Source: Cyclobacteriaceae bacterium (lineage in GTDB: Bacteria; Bacteroidota; Bacteroidia; Cytophagales; Cyclobacteriaceae). From it: DNA of 64,000 bases. The position numbers and the translations under genes were made by a program. The stretch spans positions 124,001 through 188,000 of the forward strand of contig JANQEU010000030.1 in the NCBI GenBank assembly GCA_028278225.1, read 5' to 3'. Below, piece after piece: positions 53,587 to 61,600 of the stretch (positions are counted from its first letter, which is position 1; the number at the start of each line of letters is the position of its first letter). Under the pieces are notes generated by a model that was not told the origin of the DNA, searched no databases, and saw only the letters and a list, made by a program, of their open reading frames with translations.

Positions 53587-56052
53587 ATGTCAGAAGAAAA
53601 AAAAGAGGAGGTTCAGGAAGAGGTTGTTGACTCACAATCCGAAGAAAAATCAACTGAAGAAGCGCCTCAGGAAGACACCACTCAAAAGGAAGTTGAAAAG
53701 CAGGAAGAGTCCGATTCCGTGGTAGAAGCCAGTGAGAAGGCTGATGATACAGGGGAAGAAACAAAAGAAGAAGAAGAGGCTGAAAAGGAAGGCGCAAAAG
53801 ATGAGGCTCCTGAGGAGCCTGTAACAGCAGAAGCTCAAGCGGAAGAAGCGGAGGAAGAGAAAGTAGAGGAAGAAAAAGCGGAAGAACAGAAAAAAGCCGC
53901 ACCAAAAGCATCCGGAGAATCAAAGAAAGAGGCAGAAACTTTGGAAGACGATGATCTGGACTTTGAGGATGATGGTGGTTTCGGAGACGAGTACTCCGAC
54001 GAGGATCGAAAGAAAATGGAAGCCATGTACGAGGCTACCCTGACGGAGATCAATGAAAAAGAAGTCATTAAGGGACGGGTTGTTGGTATAACAGACAGGG
54101 ATGTAATCGTTAACATCGGTTTCAAATCGGATGGATTAGTGGCCTTATCAGAATTTCGTGATGTCGCTGACCTGAAAGCCGGGGATGAGGTGGAAGTATA
54201 TATAGAGGAGCAGGAGAATGCAAGCGGGCAACTGATCCTGTCAAGAAGGAAGGCAAAGATTGTAAAGGCCTGGGAGCAAATACAGGAGGCATTTGATAAA
54301 GACCTTGTGATTGACGGAATGGTCAAAAGAAGGACCAAAGGAGGACTGATAGTAGATATTTACGGAGTAGAAGCTTTCCTTCCGGGGTCCCAGATAGATG
54401 TCAAGCCTATTCGGGATTTCGATGTGTTTGTGGATAAGAAGATGGAAGTGAAGGTTGTGAAGATCAACTACACAAATGACAACGTGGTAGTTTCCCACAA
54501 AGTCCTAATCGAAAAAGACCTTGAGAAGCAGAAGGCCGAGATTTTGAATAACCTTGAAAAAGGCCAGGTACTGGAAGGTGTAATCAAGAACATGACCAAT
54601 TTCGGTGTATTCATTGATCTTGGAGGTGTAGACGGCCTGCTTCATATTACCGATATTTCCTGGGGACGGATCAATCACCCTGAAGAAGTCCTGAAATTAG
54701 ATGAGTCTGTAAACGTTGTTGTGCTTGATTTTGACGATGACAAGAACAGGATCTCACTGGGCATGAAGCAGCTTACGGCTCATCCATGGGATTCCCTAGA
54801 TGAGAAAATCGAGATCGGCTCAAAAGTCAAAGGCAAGATTGTAAATGTTGCTGACTATGGCGCATTCCTCGAGATCATCCCGGGTGTGGAAGGGCTGATC
54901 CATGTAAGTGAGATGTCCTGGTCACAACACCTTAGAAATCCACAGGATTTCATGGGTGTAGGTGATGAAATGGAAGCCGTTGTGCTTACAATTGATCGTG
55001 AAGAGCGCAAAATGTCCCTGGGCATCAAACAACTCACGGAAGATCCCTGGACCGGTCAGGACCTGCTGACCAAATATGCCGTGGGAACGAAGCATAAAGG
55101 TGTGGTCCGAAACCTTACTAACTTCGGTCTCTTCATCGAGCTGGAAGAAGGTATAGACGGACTGGTTCACGTTTCCGACCTGAGCTGGACAAAGAAGATC
55201 AAGCACCCTTCCGAGTTTGTGAAGGTTGGTGACGAGTTGGAGGTAGTGGTAATGGAGCTTGATACTGAAAATCACAGACTGGCACTTAGCCACAAGCACC
55301 TCGAAGAAAATCCATGGGATACTTTTGAAACCGTATTTACACGGGGGTCGGTACATAAATGTACAGTCATCACCAAAACGGATAAGTCAGCGATCCTGGA
55401 ATTACCTTACGGCCTTGAAGGACAATGTGCCGTGAGAAATCTGGCAAAGGAAGACGGATCGATGGCAAACGAAGGTGACACCCTTGAGTTCAAGGTGATT
55501 GAATTTTCGAAAGATGAAAAGAGGATCATCCTTACGCATACGGGAACATGGAAGGAAGTCGAAGAAGTCACCAGGAAGAAAAAGCCTCCCAAAGGCAATA
55601 CACTTTCAAAGATCAACCAGGAAGTTGAAAAGTCTACGCTAGGCGACCTGGCTGCATTGACAGCGCTGAAGGAACAAATGGAGGGTGATAAGGAACCGGC
55701 AGCTAAGGCCGCTAAGCCCAAAGCTGAAGCAAAGACGGAAGCCGAGAAGCCTAAAGCTGAAAAAGCTCCGGCTAAGAAGGCCGCGGCAAAAAAGGAAGAG
55801 GCCGCAGAAGATAAAGCTGTTGAGAAGGAAGTAGCAGAAGAGAAGCCTGCTAAAAAAGCAGCTGCCAAAACCAAGAAAGCTGCGGATGCGGAAGAGGAGA
55901 AAAAGCCGGCACCCAAGAAGACCGCCAAAGCTGAGAAAGAGACGGAAGAGAAAAAGGCGCCAAAGGCTGCTGCCAAAAAGACAACTGCTACGGCGAAGAA
56001 GAAAGCTGAAAAAAAGGAAGACACTCCTGACAAAGAGGAGAAGTCTAAATGA
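53587..56052 (+). CDS. rpsA: 30S ribosomal protein S1, with long acidic N- and lysine-rich C-terminal extensions
   Basis: An 821-residue S1. Residues 1-140 are dominated by Glu, Lys and Ala (EEKKEEVQEEVVDSQSEE...). Six S1/OB repeats follow from about 160 to 665: VIKGRVVGITDRDVIVNIG, VIDGMVKRRTKGGLIVDI, VLEGVIKNMTNFGVFIDLG, VKGKIVNVADYGAFLEI, HKGVVRNLTNFGLFIEL and HKCTVITKTDKSAILEL. About 120 C-terminal residues are KPKAE, KKAAAK and KAEK repeats. Typical S1 has 550-600 residues, so this one carries over 200 extra. S1 brings mRNA to the 30S subunit, and Bacteroidota mRNAs usually lack Shine-Dalgarno signals. The sequence is in frame and complete. Confidence 0.95.
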   Translation: MSEEKKEEVQEEVVDSQSEEKSTEEAPQEDTTQKEVEKQEESDSVVEASEKADDTGEETKEEEEAEKEGAKDEAPEEPVTAEAQAEEAEEEKVEEEKAEEQKKAAPKASGESKKEAETLEDDDLDFEDDGGFGDEYSDEDRKKMEAMYEATLTEINEKEVIKGRVVGITDRDVIVNIGFKSDGLVALSEFRDVADLKAGDEVEVYIEEQENASGQLILSRRKAKIVKAWEQIQEAFDKDLVIDGMVKRRTKGGLIVDIYGVEAFLPGSQIDVKPIRDFDVFVDKKMEVKVVKINYTNDNVVVSHKVLIEKDLEKQKAEILNNLEKGQVLEGVIKNMTNFGVFIDLGGVDGLLHITDISWGRINHPEEVLKLDESVNVVVLDFDDDKNRISLGMKQLTAHPWDSLDEKIEIGSKVKGKIVNVADYGAFLEIIPGVEGLIHVSEMSWSQHLRNPQDFMGVGDEMEAVVLTIDREERKMSLGIKQLTEDPWTGQDLLTKYAVGTKHKGVVRNLTNFGLFIELEEGIDGLVHVSDLSWTKKIKHPSEFVKVGDELEVVVMELDTENHRLALSHKHLEENPWDTFETVFTRGSVHKCTVITKTDKSAILELPYGLEGQCAVRNLAKEDGSMANEGDTLEFKVIEFSKDEKRIILTHTGTWKEVEEVTRKKKPPKGNTLSKINQEVEKSTLGDLAALTALKEQMEGDKEPAAKAAKPKAEAKTEAEKPKAEKAPAKKAAAKKEEAAEDKAVEKEVAEEKPAKKAAAKTKKAADAEEEKKPAPKKTAKAEKETEEKKAPKAAAKKTTATAKKKAEKKEDTPDKEEKSK

Positions 56053-56165
56053 TAAAAGTTTTGATTGAAAGTGGGGGAACTTCCTCCGCTTTTAATTGTT
56101 AAGTTTGAAAAGACTGTTCGGTCCGGACCGAACGTCGGTGCAGCCGGACGAAAACAGGAAAATTT

Positions 56166-56236
56166 GGTTCCGTGGCCGAGTGGCTAGGCAGAGGTCTGCA
56201 AAACCTTTTACGGCGGTTCGAGTCCGCCCGGAACCT
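56166..56236 (+). tRNA. tRNA-Cys, anticodon GCA
   Basis: A 71-base cloverleaf. Acceptor strands GGTTCCG and CGGAACC pair perfectly, followed by a T discriminator. The D arm is GGCCGAGTGGCTAGGC, the anticodon arm reads GGTCTGCAAAACC with GCA, and the T arm is GGCGG-TTCGAGT-CCGCC. CCA is not encoded. Copies of its T arm and tail follow downstream. Confidence 0.96.
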
Positions 56237-56240
56237 CCCC

Positions 56241-56268
56241 AAGGATTGCCTTTGCGCAATCCTTTTTT
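56241..56268 (+). terminator. Intrinsic terminator of tRNA-Cys
   Basis: Arms AAGGATTGC and GCAATCCTT (9 bp) with a six-base loop, followed by TTTTTG, beginning four bases after the tRNA. Confidence 0.85.
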
Positions 56269-56280
56269 GTTGAATAGTAT

Positions 56281-56313
56281 GGATTCGAACCCTGGGCAGG
56301 GCGGTTCGAATCC
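56281..56313 (+). repeat. tRNA-Cys T-arm copy folded into an inverted repeat
   Basis: Arms GGATTCGAACC (56281-56291) and GGTTCGAATCC (56303-56313) are perfect reverse complements. The right arm, with preceding GGC, resembles the T arm of tRNA-Cys (GGCGGTTCGAGTCC). The left arm is the same sequence inverted. Confidence 0.6.
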
Positions 56314-56362
56314 GACGCAGGAGGATCATGAGAGGCAGAGCGCATGGAAAGGCGTATGAATA

Positions 56363-56378
56363 ATCCGCCTGGAACCTC
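56363..56378 (+). pseudogene. tRNA-Cys 3' tail copy A
   Basis: ATCCGCCTGGAACCTC repeats the T-stem 3' strand and acceptor tail of tRNA-Cys (GTCCGCCCGGAACCTC) with two differences, 141 bases after the original. It is preceded by GGCGTATGAATA instead of the T loop. Confidence 0.65.
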
Positions 56379-56388
56379 TAAATACAGG

Positions 56389-56419
56389 AAGAGCCCGGAA
56401 TATTTTTGGGCTCTTTTTT
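56389..56419 (+). terminator. Second intrinsic terminator downstream of tRNA-Cys
   Basis: Arms AAGAGCCC and GGGCTCTT flank an eleven-base loop, with a following T run (TTTTTTA). It follows tail copy A by ten bases, as a terminator should follow a tRNA. Confidence 0.75.
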
Positions 56420-56485
56420 ATTGTTAAAGGGCAATTTTAATAGGCGGATCATAAGGGCTTAAAGCGCAGGTTGGGCGCATGAATA

Positions 56486-56502
56486 ATCCGCCCGGAACCT
56501 CC
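56486..56502 (+). pseudogene. tRNA-Cys 3' tail copy B
   Basis: ATCCGCCCGGAACCTCC matches the tRNA-Cys tail with one difference, 264 bases after the original. As with copy A, GGCGCATGAATA directly precedes it, so the two tails share one altered history. Confidence 0.65.
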
Positions 56503-56534
56503 ATGAATCAAATCGTGAGAGCAATCCGCAATAA

Positions 56535-56559
56535 GAAAATGAAGCTTGCTTCAATTTTC
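56535..56559. repeat. Near-palindrome with AAGCTTGCTTC core
   Basis: Arms GAAAATGAAGC and GCTTCAATTTTC pair over eleven positions with one unpaired base. A similar hairpin lies beside tRNA-Ser at 10421-10447. Confidence 0.5.
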
Positions 56560-56683
56560 GAAATGAAGGATTGCCGCAGACCGCCAAGGATGCTGCCATT
56601 TGATTTTGACTTTAGGTGAGGATGGATCACCGAAGGTAATCCGCATCAATTTCCAGAACTAGTAAAGACAACTGACAATTCAA

Positions 56684-56715
56684 CTCCGTGGTCTGTGGCG
56701 CCACAGACCACGGAG
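56684..56715. repeat. Perfect 32-base palindrome
   Basis: CTCCGTGGTCTGTGGC is followed immediately by its exact reverse complement. GACCACGGAGAAG recurs at 56734-56746. Degenerate relatives occur at 58804-58835 and 57843-57861. The stretch 56237-56803 has no protein gene; it holds this palindrome, the tRNA tails and two terminators. Confidence 0.8.
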
Positions 56716-56803
56716 AAGGAGAAGGGCAAGGAGGACCACGGAGAAGAAAAAAATAATTCCTTACATTTCAGACAGAGATTAACTCAACCCAAATTACACC
56801 TCA

Positions 56804-57175
56804 ATGGAAAAGCAATACAACTACGTAACGAAACTTGACATCAAATACGATCACCTTCAACTTGTTGATATTCCGAAACTAGTGGCGGAATGCACCGACA
56901 AGTGGTTTAACCAAACATTGACGAAAGTGAACGATAGTGTCGTAAGACTCGGGATCGTTGAAGGAGAGTATCACTGGCACAAACATGATAATGACGATGA
57001 ATTCTTCTTTGTGCTTGACGGTCAATTACAAATCGATCTCGAAGATCAGACCATTGAATTGAACCCCGATCAGGGAGTCACCATACCGAAAGGCGTTCTC
57101 CATCGGCCTAGGGCACCAAAGAAAACAATAATGTTGATGGTGGAGACAGCGGCTATCCAACCCACGGGAGACTAA
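56804..57175 (+). CDS. Cupin-domain protein
   Basis: A 123-residue single-domain cupin. Metal-binding motif 1 reads GEYHWHKHDNDDEFFFVLDGQLQIDLE, with His, His and Glu in the expected pattern, and motif 2 is NPDQGVTIPKGVLHRPRAP, with its His near the end. Such small cupins act as dioxygenases, isomerases or ligand sensors, and nothing in the sequence fixes the substrate. No signal peptide, so cytosolic. It starts at an ATG and stands alone. Confidence 0.88.
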   Translation: MEKQYNYVTKLDIKYDHLQLVDIPKLVAECTDKWFNQTLTKVNDSVVRLGIVEGEYHWHKHDNDDEFFFVLDGQLQIDLEDQTIELNPDQGVTIPKGVLHRPRAPKKTIMLMVETAAIQPTGD

Positions 57176-57338
57176 CTCCACATTTCTTCAAGACCGTCTG
57201 AAACTAAACTTGCAACTCATTTTTTCTACGTTCGGAATGGTTATAATTATTTTCTGCAACATCTATTAACTTTTCAGTTGCGTTGAACGAAAACCCGTAA
57301 TTCCGTGTCCTTTAAACTCAAATACCATAACCGGACCA

Positions 57339-57833
57339 ATGAGGACCTTATACTTACTTATAATCGTCATCCTCAGCACCAATTGTACTCACAGGGTTGT
57401 TCGCATGGGATACCAGAAAAGTGAACCAGTCCCCCGGGACTGCGAGGCAGTGATTAGCAGGCAGGATCCAATTACTGAATTTTCAGGCGACAAAGTTGGC
57501 CAGGTGAAACTTGGCCTGGGTGTATTTACCTGGTCATGCAACGAGAAGGATGCGTTGGAAACATTGAGGGAAGAGGCTTGTGCCCAAAATGCAGGCCTGA
57601 TCCAAATTACCTACGAAAAGAGACCCAGTATGTGGAATGCCTGTTACAAGTGTAAGGCAGAATTATACCGCAATTCCTCTGTGGCTTTTTCACCCGATGG
57701 GGCCTATTATTCTCCGGGTGCAATTCAAACCCGGGTAAAGGAAGACTCGAAGAAATTAAGAGCCAACACAACTGTTGGAATTGTCACCGGTGCTTTTCTG
57801 GGAGGTATCGTCGGATTTTTAAGTACTTTTTAG
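57339..57833 (+). CDS. Small lipoprotein, function unknown
   Basis: A 164-residue protein with a lipobox-like leader (YLLIIVILSTNC; Cys16). The middle holds several cysteines (WSCNEKDA, EACAQNAGLIQITYEKRPS, NACYKCKAELY) and the C-terminus ends in a glycine-rich hydrophobic segment (TTVGIVTGAFLGGIVGFLSTF), perhaps a membrane helix. The EACAQNAGLIQI stretch is reminiscent of lipoproteins that test for heavy-metal or sulfhydryl stress, but I do not recognise a named family. Confidence 0.7.
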   Translation: MRTLYLLIIVILSTNCTHRVVRMGYQKSEPVPRDCEAVISRQDPITEFSGDKVGQVKLGLGVFTWSCNEKDALETLREEACAQNAGLIQITYEKRPSMWNACYKCKAELYRNSSVAFSPDGAYYSPGAIQTRVKEDSKKLRANTTVGIVTGAFLGGIVGFLSTF

Positions 57834-57867
57834 AACCGACTCCCTGGTCCGTGGTGCGGAGGTCAAA

Positions 57868-57896
57868 CTCAATGGTGAGGACCACCGTCCATTGAG
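57868..57896. repeat. CTCAATGG inverted repeat
   Basis: Arms CTCAATGG (57868-57875) and CCATTGAG (57889-57896) are separated by 13 bases, just downstream of the lipoprotein gene and next to a degenerate GTCCGTGGTGCGG fragment of the palindrome family. Confidence 0.45.
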
Positions 57897-58012
57897 AGAA
57901 TAGTGCGGCGCATTGAGATATTTAACTTCTCCCCCACTATATTTATATTGATATGAAGCCATTATGTTGCACAAGTGCAATGTGATGGTTTGTTGGCAGT
58001 AACAGAAAAATT

Positions 58013-58720
58013 ATGACAACAAAAGAAATTCTAACGGAGCTTCAGGAATATGGAGATGAACCAACCAGGAACACTCTAATAAAACACGGAGCAAAAGAGC
58101 CACTTTTTGGAGTTAAGGTTCAGGACTTAAAGAAAATCCTGAAAAGAACAAAGAAGAACCACGAACTGTCTTTAGAACTGTATGCTACTGGAAATTCTGA
58201 TGCAATGTACTTGGCAGGATTGATGGCAGATGAAAAACAAATAACAAAAGAGCAATTAACAGATTGGGTGGAGAAAGCATATTGGTCCTATTTAAGTGAA
58301 TACACGGTTCCCTGGGTTGCTGCTGAAACTGAATTTGGCTTTGAACTGGGATTAACCTGGATTAATTCCAAAGCAGAGGGAATTGCTTCTGCCGGATGGT
58401 CAACATTAGCGTATTATGCAGCAGTGAACGAGGATGACCACCTTGATATTGGGATGTATAAAAAATTGCTAGATAGGGTCGCCATAGATATTCATAGGGC
58501 AAAAAACAGGGTGAAATACACGATGAATGGTTTTGTAATATCAGTTGGGACTTACGTCAAAAATTTAACTGAAAAAGCGACGGAAGTAGCGGAGAAAATA
58601 GGAGTTGTGGAAGTGGATATGAACGGCACGGCATGTAAGGTCCCGTTTGCCAGGGATTATATTCAAAAGGTAATAGATAAACAACGAGTAGGGAAGAAAA
58701 GGAAAACGGCCAGGTGTTAA
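58013..58720 (+). CDS. AlkD-like DNA alkylation repair protein
   Basis: A 235-residue all-helical protein of the HEAT-like DNA alkylation-repair family (PF08713 group). Matching features are GAKEPLFGVKVQDLKKILKRTKKNHELSLELYATGNSDAMYLAGLMAD, WVEKAYWSYLSEYTVPWVAAE and NRVKYTMNGFVISVGTYVKN. Classical AlkD removes cationic alkylated purines without base flipping; many relatives in Bacteroidota lack a tested activity. No signal peptide. It starts at an ATG following AGAAAAATT, without a strong ribosome-binding site. Confidence 0.83.
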   Translation: MTTKEILTELQEYGDEPTRNTLIKHGAKEPLFGVKVQDLKKILKRTKKNHELSLELYATGNSDAMYLAGLMADEKQITKEQLTDWVEKAYWSYLSEYTVPWVAAETEFGFELGLTWINSKAEGIASAGWSTLAYYAAVNEDDHLDIGMYKKLLDRVAIDIHRAKNRVKYTMNGFVISVGTYVKNLTEKATEVAEKIGVVEVDMNGTACKVPFARDYIQKVIDKQRVGKKRKTARC

Positions 58721-58803
58721 AAAAACCACACCTCACCAAAGGTGTCCAAAAAGTTAAAATCGACGGATTCCTTCCTCCGATAAATATTGTGTGGGGATCC
58801 AAA

Positions 58804-58835
58804 CTCCAAGATCCGTGGCACCACAGATCACGGAG
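58804..58835. repeat. Degenerate copy of the CCGTGG palindrome
   Basis: CTCC, ATCCGTGGCA and CCACAGATCACGGAG parallel the 32-base palindrome at 56684 with several changes and a looser centre. It lies nine bases from the end of the next minus-strand gene. Confidence 0.5.
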
Positions 58836-58843
58836 AAGGGATT

Positions 58844-59884
58844 TCATTTCTGCATCGCGTTCTTGAAATGGTTGAGCACGTATAATGCAAAAAAAGTCAC
58901 CCATTTGCTGGGCTTACCTTTTTCCTCCACATCCGCGAGCATTTTACCATTCAGTGAATTCTCCAGTATCCACCTCCCATCATCTGTGCCTTTCTTTGCA
59001 ATAATATCCAGGGGTTTTTCAAGGGAATCTGACATACCGGCATTTACACGGGCCAGTGCATACATGGACTCAAGGATGTCTGAATTATAATGCAACGGAA
59101 ATCCGAATTTCATCCAGCCTGGTTTCGGCTTTCGATCCCCCAATCCTTCCGTGAACAAAAAATCCTCTTTCCTTTCGCTGATCCAACCTTTCACGGTCTG
59201 GCCTTTAGGTAGTTCGGTCCGTTTTGGAGCCTGTTTCAGTATTTTTTGCCACTGCCGGTTATTACCCGGCACATAGTTGTGAACTTCCCAGGATACCAAT
59301 TCTTTTGAAAGCATGTCCATCGCTTCCTGCATGACGGAAGATTGCTTTGGAATGAGTCCGAAGCATAGCAACTGCTTTGGTATACTCATGTGACAACGTG
59401 ACAGCAGGCTATACTCCATGACCTCACAATCCACGCCCCGATCCTTCACAATGCGTTCCGCAAGATTCTCCGTTTCCCGTTTTACCACGGGATGATCCCC
59501 AAAACCCAGCCGGATAAAAGCTGCCAGCATATTTGCCGTAAGACATTGGCCACCTCGTTTATGTATCCATTTCCGTTCTTCGATCGTTTCGAGTGTTCCA
59601 TCACGAATCCGGGGATCATTCCCATTTGCCAGGAACTGTCCCAGGAAAATGATCTGCCAGTACTTGCCTGTGTACTTCCAGTAGGCTTTTTCTCCTCCAT
59701 TCCAGAACTCATCACTCTTTTCCAGTATCGCCTTCGTAACTTCATAGTCCATCAGATCCTGCTTTGCCAATCTGACTTCCTCAGAATTTTCGGCCTCTCC
59801 AAGCAGCTCAGTCATCGTCAGGTATCGAACAGGAGGGTTGTCCTTTTCCAGAAGCCAGTCCACGGTCTTTTGTTCAATGACCAT
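58844..59884 (-). CDS. Alpha/alpha-toroid-like protein, function unknown
   Basis: A 346-residue protein with no signal peptide. Repeated helix-turn patterns are visible (WLLEKDNPPVRYLTMTELLGE, GGQCLTANMLAAFIRLGFGDHPVV, GFPLHYNSDILESMYALARVNAGM, DGRWILENSLNGKM). They resemble the helical toroid of squalene cyclase and prenyltransferase relatives, and the sequence GGQCLTANM could place a cysteine on the inner surface. No DxDD motif of cyclases was found. Many close homologues are annotated hypothetical or misnamed. Activity cannot be assigned. Confidence 0.6.
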   Translation of the reverse strand: MVIEQKTVDWLLEKDNPPVRYLTMTELLGEAENSEEVRLAKQDLMDYEVTKAILEKSDEFWNGGEKAYWKYTGKYWQIIFLGQFLANGNDPRIRDGTLETIEERKWIHKRGGQCLTANMLAAFIRLGFGDHPVVKRETENLAERIVKDRGVDCEVMEYSLLSRCHMSIPKQLLCFGLIPKQSSVMQEAMDMLSKELVSWEVHNYVPGNNRQWQKILKQAPKRTELPKGQTVKGWISERKEDFLFTEGLGDRKPKPGWMKFGFPLHYNSDILESMYALARVNAGMSDSLEKPLDIIAKKGTDDGRWILENSLNGKMLADVEEKGKPSKWVTFFALYVLNHFKNAMQK

Positions 59885-60071
59885 ATCAGTAAGGATTTAA
59901 TCCTGGAGTTAATCAATTGATCCCAGAAAAACTATGACAGGAGTCAGTAGATAGACCAAATCGCAAGGTTTTAATTATGATGTCAAATGAATCGACACTT
60001 TAAGCGTTTTAGATCCGGACAATCCTGATGTTTTCGATGGGATCCGTCAGCTTAGAATGTAAACTTGCTGC

Positions 60072-60079
60072 TACCTTTG
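60072..60079 (+). promoter_or_regulatory. Predicted -7 box of the DUF6089 gene
   Basis: TACCTTTG matches TAnnTTTG 24 bases before the GTG start at 60104, leaving a short leader. No clear -33 element. Confidence 0.4.
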
Positions 60080-60103
60080 GTAAACTCAGTTAAATTTGAG
60101 ACT

Positions 60104-60952
60104 GTGAGAAAGATATTATGCTTAGTATTTCTGTTCTTCATCTCAACTTCGCTGGTTGAAGCCCAAAACTTCTTATCGTGGCGATACGCTGACCGGTATT
60201 TTTCTCTTGCCATCGGTACAGGCAAGGCTGCCTACTTTGGAGAGTTGAACAAACCAAACCGAATACAAACGAATCTTGCAAATTACACGCTTGAACTCGA
60301 AGCACGATTGCTGACAAGATGGTCAGCAAAAATCGCCACCGGAATGTACAAGATAAATGGCGCAGACTTCCTGGCTCCTGACAGCAGCTTCAACAGGCAA
60401 AGAAATCTCTCATTCGAATCGTGGAACTTCGAATCCTCACTCCAGGGGGTTTACTACTTCAAGGATTATGGCGGAGATTTTTTCAGAAGGTGGAAAACTG
60501 ACCCTTATATTTCAGCCGGGATTGGATTCACAACTTACAATCCTAAAGCAGAATTAAACGGCAAGGAGTACAAATTACGTGATTTCCGGACGGAGGGCAC
60601 ATCATATGGGAAGGTGGCCCTTGTTATTCCGGCAGCCGCAGGATTGAAGCTTAGGATCAATGAATTTATCAACTTCAATGTCGAAGTTGCTTTCAGGTAT
60701 ACTTTCACCGATTACCTGGATGATGTCTCTACCGTGTATCCCCAGGGCACTGCAGACAACCTGGCTTCGGCGCTATCGAATCGAAAAGATGAGATCCCGG
60801 TAATAAACACCGAGGCATATGATCAACTGGTGGCAGGTGGACCCAGGGGAAATCCGGATAACAATGACCACTACGGTTTCATTAATTTCAAACTTGAGAT
60901 ATTCCTCCCCAACAATAAGGGCCCGCTCCTTCAAAAGCCCTCAGCCTACTGA
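60104..60952 (+). CDS. DUF6089-type outer-membrane beta-barrel protein
   Basis: A 282-residue protein from the GTG at 60104 (MRKILCLVFLFFISTSLVEAQ signal); the frame continues upstream to a TTG at 60065 that would mask the signal. YADRYFSLAIGTGKAAYFGELN, SFESWNFESSLQGVYYF and VEVAFRYTFTDYLDDVSTVYPQGTAD resemble a small eight-stranded barrel of the DUF6089/PorT-like group. These are Bacteroidota-specific outer-membrane proteins, one branch of which is linked to type IX secretion. Role not assigned. It converges with the sugar transferase gene, overlapping it by seven bases. Confidence 0.82.
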   Translation: MRKILCLVFLFFISTSLVEAQNFLSWRYADRYFSLAIGTGKAAYFGELNKPNRIQTNLANYTLELEARLLTRWSAKIATGMYKINGADFLAPDSSFNRQRNLSFESWNFESSLQGVYYFKDYGGDFFRRWKTDPYISAGIGFTTYNPKAELNGKEYKLRDFRTEGTSYGKVALVIPAAAGLKLRINEFINFNVEVAFRYTFTDYLDDVSTVYPQGTADNLASALSNRKDEIPVINTEAYDQLVAGGPRGNPDNNDHYGFINFKLEIFLPNNKGPLLQKPSAY

Positions 60953-61536
60953 TCGTATCCTTCAAATTTCTCAAATGATTCATAATGATCAGAGGCTTGT
61001 TTGAAGACAATCCCTATTGTTCTTAACAGGATTTTGAGATCTGAAAGAAAAGATAGGTTCTTTACATATTCCCTGTCTAAATCGAATCTTTCGACCCAGG
61101 GCAGACGCTCTCCGCCCGAAACCTGGGCCAGGCCCGTTATCCCCGGTTTTACGGTAAACCGGATGCTGTGCTCATCACTCAGTAATGTGTTGTATTCCGG
61201 AAGCAGGGGTCTGGGTCCGACAAATGACATGCCACCGTTTATCACATTGAACAGCTGAGGAAGTTCGTCCAGCGAAGTTTTTCTGAGCATACGGCCTATG
61301 GGTGTAATCCTGTCCCGGCCGGTTTCATCCATACCTTTCGGGTCACGCATTGTGCGGAATTTGTAAACAATAAAAGGTCTCTTGTGCAATCCCGACCGTT
61401 TCTGAAAAAATAATACCTTTCCCTTGTTAACCGTGAGCAGGACAAGCCCGATCAAAACGAAAACCGGAGCCAATATGATCACCAGCAGTAAGGCCGATAT
61501 TTTGTCAAAAAGTGATTTAAGTAAGGGGTAATTCAT
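60946..61536 (-). CDS. Undecaprenyl-phosphate sugar transferase (PglC/WcaJ-type core)
   Basis: A 196-residue monotopic phosphoglycosyl transferase from the ATG at 61536 (MNYPLLKSLFDKISALLLVIIL); the frame to 61581 adds 15 residues. The membrane re-entrant helix is followed by RSGLHKRPFIVYKFRTMRDPKG, RKTSLDELPQLFNVINGGMSFVGPRPLLPEY and VKPGITGLAQVSG, the full catalytic set including the Asp-Glu dyad of LDELP. It transfers a sugar phosphate to undecaprenyl phosphate, starting capsule, O-antigen or glycan assembly. No other glycan genes are visible here. Confidence 0.92.
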   Translation of the reverse strand: MNYPLLKSLFDKISALLLVIILAPVFVLIGLVLLTVNKGKVLFFQKRSGLHKRPFIVYKFRTMRDPKGMDETGRDRITPIGRMLRKTSLDELPQLFNVINGGMSFVGPRPLLPEYNTLLSDEHSIRFTVKPGITGLAQVSGGERLPWVERFDLDREYVKNLSFLSDLKILLRTIGIVFKQASDHYESFEKFEGYDQ

Positions 61537-61600
61537 CAAGAAACCGGATTGTAATGATAAGTACTCATGCAATATTCTCAATAAATACTATTTTGGCGTA

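Noticed and set aside
53835-54338. Serine-rich minus-strand frame opposite rpsA
   Set aside because: Antisense of the S1 coding sequence, with no domain or start signal of its own.
55407-56033. 208-residue Ala/Ser/Phe-rich minus-strand frame
   Set aside because: It mirrors the lysine/alanine tail of rpsA and has no family similarity.
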